Part shown: positions 25,396 to 33,977 of the stretch, piece by piece
Position numbering within the stretch: the stretch's first letter is position 1
Layout of the letters: each line of letters opens with the position of its first letter
NCBI GenBank assembly: GCA_026692885.1
Contig: JAPLNJ010001151.1
Location: 1 to 33,977 of the forward strand
Source of the DNA: Planctomycetota bacterium
GTDB taxonomy: Bacteria; Planctomycetota; Planctomycetia; Pirellulales; Pirellulaceae
DNA: 33,977 bases
Direction of reading: 5' to 3'
Notes under the pieces: generated by a model
Database searches by the model: none
The model's input: only the letters and a program-made list of their open reading frames with translations
What the model was told of the DNA's origin: nothing
Position numbers and translations under genes: made by a program

Positions 25396-25554
25396 TGTCG
25401 GGTAAACAGCAAGGCTGGCCGGAGAGAAACTGGTGCTGTCAGACGCAAGCCGTCGAAAACAGACGGCAGACAAGACGGATCGTCTCTGGGCATGGACGCG
25501 CCCACGGGTTCCCGACACCCGGTCAAGATGCCACGGTGGCGGCAGGCAGCGTCC

Positions 25555-28182
25555 ATGTTCGAGAATCGCAATCTCAAATCCGATCTACTGGCCTTGCTCC
25601 TGTTGGTGCTGGCCCTTTTTCTCGGCGCGTCACTCGTCACGTATCAGGCGGGCGACCCCTATGTCGAGGTCAATCACCCGCTCTGCAATCTTTATGTCCC
25701 CGATACCGTAGTCTTTCCCGGCAATGATACGGTCAGCAATGCCTGCGGACGCTGGGGAGCTGGGGCTGCCGACCTGCTGCTGAATGCCCTGGGGTGCGGC
25801 GCGTACTATCTGGTGATCTCTCTGGCCGTGGCGGACTTCTTCCTGCTGCGGCGTTACGAGATCGACACACCGATCGTGCGCGGTGTCGGCTGGGTGGCGT
25901 CGCTGGTCGGATTGACCGCGCTCGCAGCGATCGTTACACCTTCGTTTTCGGCCGGCCCCGTCATCGGTTCTGGAGGATATTTGGGTGCGCTCGGCAAGGG
26001 GCTACTGGAAATGCATTTCGCCACGGCCGGGAGTCTGATCTTGGCAGGCAGCCTGACTATCGGTGGTCTGTTGTTGTGCACGGATTATCTGCTGATCCAA
26101 CTCGTCGGTGCCAGCTTAGCGCTGATTTTTACCGGCACCAACAAGTTCGGGCAGATCTTGCCCGCCCGACCCCAATTGAAGCGTTTTTGGCGGCGCAGGC
26201 GCAAGGACGATCTGGACCATGACCTGAGCGAGGTCGTGTCCATTAAGTTCCGCGGCAAACAGAATACAGATATTTCCAAGGACGAACTGCAGCGTCTGGA
26301 GCCGGCTCCCAAAGTCAGCAAGCCCGTGGCTGCGTCCGGCCAGGAAGATGCCTCGCCACCGATCAAACGGCGTCCGAAGAATCAGGATCAGCAAGGTTCG
26401 ACGCCCTTGCGTCTGCGCAAACCATCGGACAACCACGAGCGTGACCAAGTGATGGACGAACTGAATCAGGCGTCGCGCCGGGATGAAGCCTGCGAGTACG
26501 AACTGCCAGGCCTCGACTTGTTGCTTCCCAGCAATGAATGCAGCTACGCCGAGCAGGAGGAAGAAGTCCGCCGCAAGGCGAAAATCCTGGAGAAGACGTT
26601 CCTGGCTTTCGGCTTCAAGGTGAAGGTTGTCGAAATTGAGACCGGGCCGGTCATCGCGCAGTACGAGGTCGAGCTCGAAGCTGGCCTGCGGCTCTCGAAG
26701 ATCACCGGCTTGGCCGATGACCTGGCGATCGGGTTGCGCGTCCCCAGCGTGCGCATCGTGGCCCCGATCCCCGGCAAGAACACGGTGGGCATCGAGATCC
26801 CCAACGAGCAGCGCCAGGTGGTGCGACTGCGCGAAGTGATGGAAGAAGCCAACGGCAAAACCAAGAAGATGCGAATCCCGCTGTTCTTGGGCAAAGATGT
26901 CTCCGGCAGTCCCTTACTCGTCGACCTGTCGACGCTGCCGCACTTGTTGATTGCCGGACGCACCGGCACGGGCAAGAGCGTGTGCTTGAACGCGATCATT
27001 TCCTCGATCCTCATGACTCGGCGGCCCGACGAAGTCCGGATGCTGATGATCGATCCCAAGATGGTCGAACTCAGCGGCTACGCGCGCCTTCCGCACCTGA
27101 TGCATCCGGTCGTGACCGATATGCGCAAAGCGGAGGCGATTCTGGCCTGGGCCGTGGACAAGATGGAGGAACGTTACGCGCTCTTGGCCCGTGCCGGCGT
27201 CCGGCATATCAGCAGCTTTAACCAGTTGGACGAAGACGAGTTGATGACTCGGCTCAAGCCGGAGACGGAAGAGGAACGGGCCACGATCCCGCTGCACCTG
27301 CCGTTCATCGTGATCGTGGCCGACGAGATCGCCGATCTGATGATGACCTCGGGCAAAGAGGTCGAGCAACACATTATCCGGCTGGCGCAGAAGAGTCGGG
27401 CGGTCGGCATCCACTTGATCCTGGCGACGCAAAAACCTACCGTCGACGTGATCACGGGCCTGATCAAGTCGAACCTGCCCGCGCGGATCTGCTTCCAGGT
27501 GGCCAGTCGCACCGACAGCCGTGTGGTGTTGGACGAAATGGGCGCGGACAAGTTGTTGGGCAACGGCGATATGTTGTTCCTGTGGCCCGGCACCAGTACC
27601 CTGTTACGCGGCCAAGGCACCTATCTGGACGACAACGAGATCGACAAAGTGGTCGAATTCGTGAGCCAGGGCGAGCAGAACTTCGTCCACGAATTGGTGA
27701 ACATCAAGGTCGAAGCAAAGAATGGGGAAGCCCCTTCGGCCGCGGATCTAAAGAAACGCGATGAGCTGTACGAGTCGGCCGTCGATATGGTGGTCCGCGA
27801 GGGCCGCGGCAGCGTCTCGTTGCTGCAGCGGGCCTTGGGCATCGGCTACGGCCGCGCCGCGAGGTTGATCGACTTCATGGCGGAAGACGGGATCGTCGGC
27901 ACATACTACGGTTCCCAGGCCCGGGAGTTCCTTGTCACGCTGGTGGATTGGGAACGGATACAGAACGCGGGAGGAGAGGGGCAGCCAGTCCCCGCTTCCC
28001 TCCTGACGCCATCCGCTCGAAAACCTCGCAAAGTCTCGTTGCGCGACAATGACCCCGGCGAAAGCGGCGAGCAAGACGATCCATTCTTTGCCGACGATGT
28101 CGAGGATAACGGCGAGGATGACGAATACGAATCGCTTCCGTCGCGAGTGACAGGGAGAGGGAGAGACAAGGTAACCGGGTGA
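25555..28182 (+). CDS. ftsK: FtsK/SpoIIIE DNA translocase
   Basis: 875 residues. Four to five N-terminal membrane segments (about 10-215) anchor it at the division septum. A charged linker follows (about 220-320), then the alpha/beta motor: Walker A GRTGTGKS from 468 with Lys474, Walker B VIVADE with Asp590/Glu591, and LATQKPTVDVITGLIKSNLP. The C-terminal gamma winged helix (about 735-805, SVSLLQRALGIGYGRAARLIDFM) is the part that reads KOPS-like DNA signals. A short charged tail follows. The protein pumps DNA to clear chromosome termini during division. The ATG at 25555 (MFENRNLKSDLLAL) fits the family start; in-frame starts at 25492 and 25528 are possible, and none has a strong ribosome binding site. 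It is 243 bp downstream of the cytochrome gene and probably a separate unit. Confidence 0.96.
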   Translation: MFENRNLKSDLLALLLLVLALFLGASLVTYQAGDPYVEVNHPLCNLYVPDTVVFPGNDTVSNACGRWGAGAADLLLNALGCGAYYLVISLAVADFFLLRRYEIDTPIVRGVGWVASLVGLTALAAIVTPSFSAGPVIGSGGYLGALGKGLLEMHFATAGSLILAGSLTIGGLLLCTDYLLIQLVGASLALIFTGTNKFGQILPARPQLKRFWRRRRKDDLDHDLSEVVSIKFRGKQNTDISKDELQRLEPAPKVSKPVAASGQEDASPPIKRRPKNQDQQGSTPLRLRKPSDNHERDQVMDELNQASRRDEACEYELPGLDLLLPSNECSYAEQEEEVRRKAKILEKTFLAFGFKVKVVEIETGPVIAQYEVELEAGLRLSKITGLADDLAIGLRVPSVRIVAPIPGKNTVGIEIPNEQRQVVRLREVMEEANGKTKKMRIPLFLGKDVSGSPLLVDLSTLPHLLIAGRTGTGKSVCLNAIISSILMTRRPDEVRMLMIDPKMVELSGYARLPHLMHPVVTDMRKAEAILAWAVDKMEERYALLARAGVRHISSFNQLDEDELMTRLKPETEEERATIPLHLPFIVIVADEIADLMMTSGKEVEQHIIRLAQKSRAVGIHLILATQKPTVDVITGLIKSNLPARICFQVASRTDSRVVLDEMGADKLLGNGDMLFLWPGTSTLLRGQGTYLDDNEIDKVVEFVSQGEQNFVHELVNIKVEAKNGEAPSAADLKKRDELYESAVDMVVREGRGSVSLLQRALGIGYGRAARLIDFMAEDGIVGTYYGSQAREFLVTLVDWERIQNAGGEGQPVPASLLTPSARKPRKVSLRDNDPGESGEQDDPFFADDVEDNGEDDEYESLPSRVTGRGRDKVTG

Positions 28183-28465
28183 CAAGATGAGGCTGCATTT
28201 TCCTGGCGAACAGAAGGGCCTCGCTGAGGGCCGAACAGACGCGGCTGTGGAAACCCGACAACAAACGCTGGTCCGCCAGCTTCGCAAGCGTTTCGGTGAC
28301 GTCCGGCTCCGCTGATCGCCCGCTGACGGAAGCCAGCCATCTTTCACCAGGAGCCTTGCCCGCCTCCCACTCGCCCCCTCCGCTCTCGCGCGTCCCGAGA
28401 TCCCTCTGGCCTTCCTCCGTGGCCGCCACTGCCGCCGGATGTCGTCCTGGCCCGGAACGGCCGTA

Positions 28466-31400
28466 TTACACGGCTACCAACAGTCCTAAACTAAAATACT
28501 CAATTAGTAGTTTCGCTGCTGCCCCAACAGCGCCTACCGCAATGCTGAGCTTGACCAACGCCGGACTGGGCATAAGGTTCACGGATGAATTGCTGCTTGG
28601 TGACTCTGGCTTTGGCATAGAACTGACTTTCCACTCTACTCCTGCGAGCACCAGTCTTCCATCACTCGTAGGGATGATGATCGGCTGTCTCTCCGTTGTC
28701 AACGTGGCTCCATCGGGTATCGATATCTCTATACTCATCTTCCAGTTGAGGCTAGTCCCTAAGTATGGGACGGAAACGCCTAGACCCTTGCCACTGTAGT
28801 CGACCGTTGCGCTGCCGAGCAGTGTATCTATTGTGGCAGAAATCCCTGGGAGTTGATCCTTCACTTCGGTCAGCGTTAAGTACCGAGGATGGTCAGAGCC
28901 CCCTGGGAAGTCGTAGAGTGTCACATTCGCTTCGACCGTCACCGTCATGGTTGGGCAGTCGATGATTTGCTTGCCGAATGTCTGTGGGAGTTTAAGTCCT
29001 GCATTGTTCGCATTCATTGCTGCCATGGCAGCATCATGGACCGCGGCATACTGCTCAATGAACTGCTTCGCCGCTCGTAAGACGGCGCTCTTCTGGATAT
29101 TGGAAAGTGACTCGAGCAGGGCGGTCACCGTACTGCCCTCATCCGTTTGGGGATCGAGACTCACGAGCAGGAGCGACACCATGTCCTCTGCGGTGAGCTT
29201 GATGTTTTGAACCGAAGGCGCAGCTTCGTGGATGCCGTTCGTTGACGCGACGATGTCGACAGAGGCGATCGTCAGCGTGTAGGTATCGTCGTCGTTCTTG
29301 CTGAGCCTGGCGAGGTCGTCTCCGAAGAGATTGAGCGCGTTTTCCGTCATTTTCTCCGTCTCCACCTGTAGGCGATTCTGCGTCCTCGCCATTGGCGAAG
29401 TCTGCTTGGCGACTGCCGCCCGCACGTCGTCCTGCACCGACGGAGCCAGGTACTCCATCACTCGCGTATCTCCGGGATACTTCGTCATGAACGCGATGCC
29501 TGTCTTCTCCTGCTCGCTCAGGGTGAGACCTGGGAGGTACTGCATGGCCTCTGGGTTGGCACGCACGTAGTCGGCGAGCCGTTCCTCCGGCGTGCCGGTT
29601 CCGTCGGATGCCCGGACGACGTCGAAGTTGTGCTTGAGCGCGAAGTCCGTTGGCTCGACCGGCGTGGCGTAGACAATGGCTCCGCCCTGAACGGCTGTGT
29701 AGGCAGTCTGTGTCGTAAGCACGTTCAGGCCGTAGCTTGCGATAGTGGCTCCGCTCTCGCCGCGGGCGACGGCAGCTTGATAGGCCTGGGTGGCCGCCCG
29801 CAGGTAACGCCGCGCTTCGCCTTCGCTCATAGCGCCGTTTGGGGGAGACGCCGACCCGGTGCCGGCGATGAACGTCTCGAATTCCACTCGCTTGGCAGCG
29901 GCTTGCTGCGATCCGCTCTGCCTGAACGCCAGGAAGGCATCGGCGTTCTGTTCCAGGACGGCGAATGCTGCTTGCAGGAGTGTTTGCGAATCAGGATTGG
30001 CCATCCCGACACTAACAGACGGCCCCAGGCACGTACTGTAGTGAGCTAAGTCCCACTCTTTGGTTGCGATTCCACGCAAATACTGCTGGGTGTCCACGTT
30101 GATGCCGCGGCGAGCGCACAGCACCGCGTCCATCATCCAGGCGAACTGGTTGGCCACGTCCTGGGAGTAGTTGTACAACTGGACTATGAAACTGTTCCAC
30201 GCCAGCCCGCGGGCTTCGATATAGTTGCTCGGCAAGTTAGGTTTGTTGAACTCCGGGTAGGCCAGGAGGAATGCGTCCCACATTTTTTCCGAGTCGCGGT
30301 CGCGGTCGAGGGTGAATACGAAACCGACCTGTGCGGCCAAGTTGAGAAGGTCGGAGTTCTGCATTTCTCCGAAAATTCGCGAGTAGTTCATGTTGAAGTC
30401 CGGCACGTAGCTCTGCTCGGTGGCGCTGGTGATGCCTCCGAGCAGTTGTTCGCGGGCGATGCTCGCCGTGGCCGGCAACTGCTCCGCGGTCTCACGCGAC
30501 TGGGCGGCTTCGAACAGCGCCTGCGGCGACAGCGTCCCGTCGTCGATCACGTTCGCGATCGGCTGGAAGCGGCGAGACTGATCAGCGAGGGTGAGGGTCA
30601 GGGTAGCCTGATCCCACTGAAGCGGGATGGAATCGAGCTCATTGCCGCGGGCATCGCGAATCCTCACGGCGTACGTCCCGCTGAAGTTCTGGGCGTCCAA
30701 CGTGAGGGTGACCGTCTGGTACTCGCCATCCGCTGCGGCTTTCACGGTCCTGTAGCCGAAGCACGTTAATCCTTCGAGTTGATCGATGTTAATGGAGTAA
30801 CCCTCGGGTGAACCGATGAATCCTACTGTGACGTTGGGGCCACCGGTTTGGAGGACCGAGAAGTGCAACGGCTTCGGAGCCTCGATGCCCTGTAGCTGGT
30901 TGAGGGTGGTTTGACTCAAGAGCATCCACGGCTGCGCGTTCCATTGGTCGTTGATCGCCTCCCATTCCCCAATCGAGATCGAGAATTTGAGCGCGGCAAG
31001 CTGGATGTTGGTCTCAAGGCCCTGGAGCTTGGCCAGGAGTTCGCCCGTTGTTGTGATGTCAAACGCCTGGAGGGTAGCGACAAACGTATTCAGCTCCGTG
31101 GCGGCTGCCGTCAGAGCACTGCCGCGCTCGGCCAGCAGTAGCAATCGGTTGAACTTGCCGTCGAGATTCCAGGGCTGGGTCAGCGGATCGAGCCTATGAA
31201 GGAGATCGGCGCCGGAGGCGAGGAGGGTCTGGGTTTCGACGAATTCGGCCAGCAGCGACTGGTTCAACAGGCTCAATGTCTGGAATCTGTCCGCGATGGG
31301 AGCGAACTGGGTATTGATGTCTGCGAGTTGCTGCTGCGCGTCCGTTCGGGCCTGGCCCTGGAGTGGTACCGTCGCGCCCACGTCCAGCTTTGCTTGCAGA

Positions 31401-33977
31401 GCGTCGATGCTCGCTGAGAGATCGTGCTTCTGGATGGCAAGATTGGCCGGCGAGAGTGCCGTGACATCGAGGATCGGCTGCAGCGTGGTGAGTTGGTCCT
31501 GGTAGTGCCCCGCGGTCGTCGTGGCGTCGCTGAGCAACGACTGCAGTGCGGTGAGCTGGTCCTGGATACGCGGTTGATCGAGGGTGATGGGCGAGACCCG
31601 TCGGTCTCCGCGGCTGATGGCGAGCAGTTTGGCCTGCACGCTGTCCATGGGGACTTGCAGTGTCCGCATCGCCGTATCGTCGGCCGCCTGACCACCGAGC
31701 TCTAAGGCGTCGAGCGTCTGCAGTGCCGACACCGTCGCGTCCTGGTCCTGGATGGCGGCACCAAGCAGCGCGGAGTTGGCCATGTGTGTCTCGACGCGCT
31801 GCTTCAGATCGGCGATGCGGCCCTGCAGTTCCGTTGTCCGCGCGGGGTCGGTGTCGGGTTTGGTGTAGTTGACGGTGAGCGTTGGGGCTGTGCTCGGATT
31901 GTTCAAGTCGTCCAAGCAGAACACATAGATGTTGTTGCCGCTCGTGCTCGGAGCTTCGCCGTTCAGATCCTGCGAGGTTCTGAGTCCCAGCTTCAGCCGT
32001 CCGTTCACCACACTCTTGAACGCGTTGGGACTCAAGGTGATGGTGTTCTGGCCGACGACGAAGTCGGTGTAGGAGATCGACCCCAAGACCTTCGATCCCA
32101 TGATGAACGCATTGGGATCCGATCCGGTCTGGGTGCAGTCCACGATGGAGAGCGTGAGTCCCGCCGCGTTCGCCTTGTTCGTCCCCGTGATCCTCAGCGT
32201 GAGGCTCTGGGGGGTCGCATCCGGCGGCAGGACCGGCAACGCGAAATCCATCGCTGCGCGCCAGGTATAGTAGATGCCGGTCCAATAGTGGTACTGCTGG
32301 CCCACTTGTGGAACTTTGTTCGACGATCCGCTCGTCACGCTGATTGCGTGTGCGGAAGAGAAGTCCCAACTACTCCCCTGGAACATACCACTGGGATCTA
32401 GGTTGAACGGTGCAGCGAGGGTGCCATTGACGACCAGTGTCTTCGAGTCGGCGGTGATGCCGACAAGCTCCTGCGACAGCGCGTCGATGTGGGTTGTGAG
32501 GTCATGAACCTGCTGTTGCAGGGCGTCCTGCTCGCCTTGCACCAGCTGCTGACGGTGCTGCTGCTCGGCCGAGTTGCTAACCGTGGCCTCGTCAATCGGT
32601 ATTCCGCTGGCTTGTTCCCGCGCGGTCGCGATCAGCAAATCAGCTAACCTGCTGTGTTCGGCATCGAGCACCGACTGCAGCGTGGTGAGTTGGTCCTGGT
32701 AGTGCCCTGCGGTCGTCGTGGCGTCGCTGAGCAGCGATTGCAATGCGGTGAGCTGGTCCTGGATACGCGGTTGATCGAGGGTGATCGGCGAGACCTGTGC
32801 GTCTCCGCGGCTGATGGCGAGCAGTTTGGCCTTCACGCTGTCCATGGGGACCTGTAGCGTCCGCGTCGCCGCATCGTCGGCCGCCTGACCACCGAGCTCT
32901 AAGGCGTCGAGCGCCTGCAGTGCCGTCACCGTCGCGTCCTGGTCCTGGAGCGCGCCACCAAGCAGCGCGGAGTTGGCCATGAGTGTCTCGAAACGCTGCT
33001 TCAGATCAGCGATGCGGCCCTGCAGTTCCGCTGTCCCCGTGGGGTCGGTGTCGAGTTTGGTGTAGTTCACGCTGAGCATCGGGGCTGTGCTCTGATTGGC
33101 GAGGTCGCCCAAGGAGAACACATACCCGTTGTTGCCGCTCGTGCTCGGAGCTTCGCCGTTCAGATCCTGCGAGGTTCTGAGTCCCAGCTTCAACCGTCCG
33201 TTTACCACACTCTTGAGCGCGTCGGGACTTAAGGTGATGGTGTTCTGGCCGACGACGAAATCGGCGTAGGAGATTGATCCCAAGACCTTCGATCCCATGA
33301 TGAACGCATTGGGATCCGATCCGGTCTGGGTGCAGTCCACGATGGAGAGCGTGAGTCCCGCCGCGTTGGTTGCGTTCCACGTGCTCGTCCCCGTGATCGT
33401 CAGCGTGAGGCTCTGGGGAGTCGCATCGGGCGGCAGGACCGGCAACACGAAATCGAGCGCTGCGCGCCAGGTATAGTAAACGCCGGTCCAATAGTGGTAC
33501 TGCTGGCCCACGTATGGAATTTTGTTCGACGATCCGCTCGTCACGCCGATTGCGTGTGCGGAAGAGTAGTCCCAACCAGTTCCCTGGAACATACCACTGG
33601 GATCCACGTTGAATGGCGCAGCGAAGGTGTAATTGACGACCGTCTTCGAGTCGGCGGTGATGCCGGCAAGATCCTGCGACAGCACGTCGATGTTGGTTGT
33701 GAGGTCATGAACCTGCTGTTGCAGGGCGTCCTGTTGGCCTTGCACCAATTGCTGGCGATGCTGCTGCTCGGTCGAGCTACTAACCGTGACCGTCAGGCTC
33801 CCTGATACCAGGGTGAACGTGTAGTCGCTGGCCGCTAGAGTGTTGGCCGTGATGCTGATCGGGTAGACCCCGGTGAGGCTCGTCGGGGTGGCCGTGGTCG
33901 ACAGGCTCGGCTGCCCGCTCACCACACTGGACGTGTCGCCGTTCACAAAGCCGGTGATCGTCGAGAGAAGGGAGGGG
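28466..33977 (-). CDS. Giant repeat protein, probably surface-exposed (N-terminus beyond window)
   Basis: At least 1836 residues; the frame is open to the window edge, so the GTG at 33946 is unlikely to be the true start. The visible N-terminus is an MBG-type beta domain (ITGFVNGDTSS, then YPISITANTLAASDYTFTLV), common in bacterial adhesins. Two near-identical modules of about 375 residues follow. Each has a Gln-rich coiled coil (EQQHRQQLVQG), a beta-sandwich resembling DNRLRE domains (ALDFVLPVLPPDATPQSLTL, DPNAFIMGSKVLGSISY), and another coiled coil. After more coiled coil, the middle part (30950-30500) has beta-rich wording and the C-terminal third is helical (LTLADQSRRF onward), ending in a hydrophobic segment (LLIEYFSLGLLVAV). 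No enzyme motif was recognised. A large cell-surface or matrix protein is the likeliest reading. Confidence 0.85.
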   Translation of the reverse strand, partial: PSLLSTITGFVNGDTSSVVSGQPSLSTTATPTSLTGVYPISITANTLAASDYTFTLVSGSLTVTVSSSTEQQHRQQLVQGQQDALQQQVHDLTTNIDVLSQDLAGITADSKTVVNYTFAAPFNVDPSGMFQGTGWDYSSAHAIGVTSGSSNKIPYVGQQYHYWTGVYYTWRAALDFVLPVLPPDATPQSLTLTITGTSTWNATNAAGLTLSIVDCTQTGSDPNAFIMGSKVLGSISYADFVVGQNTITLSPDALKSVVNGRLKLGLRTSQDLNGEAPSTSGNNGYVFSLGDLANQSTAPMLSVNYTKLDTDPTGTAELQGRIADLKQRFETLMANSALLGGALQDQDATVTALQALDALELGGQAADDAATRTLQVPMDSVKAKLLAISRGDAQVSPITLDQPRIQDQLTALQSLLSDATTTAGHYQDQLTTLQSVLDAEHSRLADLLIATAREQASGIPIDEATVSNSAEQQHRQQLVQGEQDALQQQVHDLTTHIDALSQELVGITADSKTLVVNGTLAAPFNLDPSGMFQGSSWDFSSAHAISVTSGSSNKVPQVGQQYHYWTGIYYTWRAAMDFALPVLPPDATPQSLTLRITGTNKANAAGLTLSIVDCTQTGSDPNAFIMGSKVLGSISYTDFVVGQNTITLSPNAFKSVVNGRLKLGLRTSQDLNGEAPSTSGNNIYVFCLDDLNNPSTAPTLTVNYTKPDTDPARTTELQGRIADLKQRVETHMANSALLGAAIQDQDATVSALQTLDALELGGQAADDTAMRTLQVPMDSVQAKLLAISRGDRRVSPITLDQPRIQDQLTALQSLLSDATTTAGHYQDQLTTLQPILDVTALSPANLAIQKHDLSASIDALQAKLDVGATVPLQGQARTDAQQQLADINTQFAPIADRFQTLSLLNQSLLAEFVETQTLLASGADLLHRLDPLTQPWNLDGKFNRLLLLAERGSALTAAATELNTFVATLQAFDITTTGELLAKLQGLETNIQLAALKFSISIGEWEAINDQWNAQPWMLLSQTTLNQLQGIEAPKPLHFSVLQTGGPNVTVGFIGSPEGYSINIDQLEGLTCFGYRTVKAAADGEYQTVTLTLDAQNFSGTYAVRIRDARGNELDSIPLQWDQATLTLTLADQSRRFQPIANVIDDGTLSPQALFEAAQSRETAEQLPATASIAREQLLGGITSATEQSYVPDFNMNYSRIFGEMQNSDLLNLAAQVGFVFTLDRDRDSEKMWDAFLLAYPEFNKPNLPSNYIEARGLAWNSFIVQLYNYSQDVANQFAWMMDAVLCARRGINVDTQQYLRGIATKEWDLAHYSTCLGPSVSVGMANPDSQTLLQAAFAVLEQNADAFLAFRQSGSQQAAAKRVEFETFIAGTGSASPPNGAMSEGEARRYLRAATQAYQAAVARGESGATIASYGLNVLTTQTAYTAVQGGAIVYATPVEPTDFALKHNFDVVRASDGTGTPEERLADYVRANPEAMQYLPGLTLSEQEKTGIAFMTKYPGDTRVMEYLAPSVQDDVRAAVAKQTSPMARTQNRLQVETEKMTENALNLFGDDLARLSKNDDDTYTLTIASVDIVASTNGIHEAAPSVQNIKLTAEDMVSLLLVSLDPQTDEGSTVTALLESLSNIQKSAVLRAAKQFIEQYAAVHDAAMAAMNANNAGLKLPQTFGKQIIDCPTMTVTVEANVTLYDFPGGSDHPRYLTLTEVKDQLPGISATIDTLLGSATVDYSGKGLGVSVPYLGTSLNWKMSIEISIPDGATLTTERQPIIIPTSDGRLVLAGVEWKVSSMPKPESPSSNSSVNLMPSPALVKLSIAVGAVGAAAKLLIEYFSLGLLVAV
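31465..32581. repeat. 1.1-kb tandem duplication inside the giant gene, copy 1
   Basis: Matches 32662-33784 at an offset of 1197 to 1203 bp, with scattered base changes. The 6-bp net difference comes from two in-frame indels (three residues gained near STWNATN in the other copy, one lost near SKTVVN). The frame is kept, so the duplication is under coding constraint. Confidence 0.9.
32662..33784. repeat. 1.1-kb tandem duplication inside the giant gene, copy 2
   Basis: Partner of 31465-32581; the 80-bp spacer between the copies encodes ADLLIATAREQASGIPIDEA. It lies directly after the MBG domain at the protein level. No third copy is visible before the window edge. Confidence 0.9.

Noticed and set aside
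28183..28465. Gene remnant between ftsK and the giant gene
   Set aside because: Short frames only, with no recognisable domain or start signal in 283 bp.
31194..32369. 391-codon second frame in the giant gene, repeated in part at 33006-33575
   Set aside because: Same strand but out of frame with the main protein; it recurs only because the DNA is duplicated, and it has no domain.

Overview
The window looks like chromosomal DNA of a planctomycete (Planctomycetota, probably Pirellulales-like). The signs are a planctomycete-type 16S rRNA gene standing alone with its own promoter and terminator, a sigma factor/protein kinase pair with the N-terminus usual in that phylum, several zinc-ribbon membrane proteins, a rhomboid protein, and intergenic palindromic repeats of a kind common in these genomes. 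It is GC-rich and mostly dense with genes, with one gene-poor tract of about 0.9 kb (12169-13086).

Layout. 1-6334, minus strand: five genes, from right to left a secreted Arg/Gln/Ala-repeat protein, a LITAF-like zinc-ribbon membrane protein, a DUF2752 protein, a zinc-ribbon single-pass membrane protein and a Ser/Thr kinase cut by the window edge. 6539-12168, plus strand: a tight three-gene operon (gaps of 1 nt) coding for an ECF-type sigma factor, a membrane Ser/Thr kinase with a DUF4384-like C-terminus and a 1083-residue TPR-CHAT protease. 13087-17288: a regulatory cluster. A CsrA-receiver fusion on the minus strand diverges from a histidine kinase and an NtrC-type sigma-54 activator on the plus strand. 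The 377-bp divergent region carries a good sigma-54 (-24/-12) site in each direction. 17312-17586: two tandem 112-bp palindromic repeats and the rRNA terminator. 17698-19094, minus: the 16S gene, followed upstream by boxA and a sigma-70-type promoter. 19474-20700, minus: rhomboid protease. 20864-20990: a nested perfect palindrome. 21252-24587, plus: a Tex-family RNA-binding protein with two large low-complexity inserts. 24904-28182, plus: a small c-type cytochrome and an FtsK DNA translocase. 28466-33977, minus: a giant, apparently surface-exposed protein, cut at its N-terminus, with a 1.1-kb internal tandem duplication.

Main points. (1) The 16S gene is complete at both ends and has intact control signals but lacks about 130 nt of its 5' domain, including the stretch used by universal 338/341 primers and the EUB338 probe. 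(2) The CsrA-receiver fusion, the paired sigma-54 promoters, the histidine kinase and the NtrC activator look like one circuit joining sigma-54 transcription to CsrA-type post-transcriptional control. The fused receiver has Glu in place of the phosphoacceptor Asp. (3) The sigma/kinase/TPR-CHAT operon looks like a signal-gated protease system. All functional statements come from motif reading; no database search or structure prediction was run.
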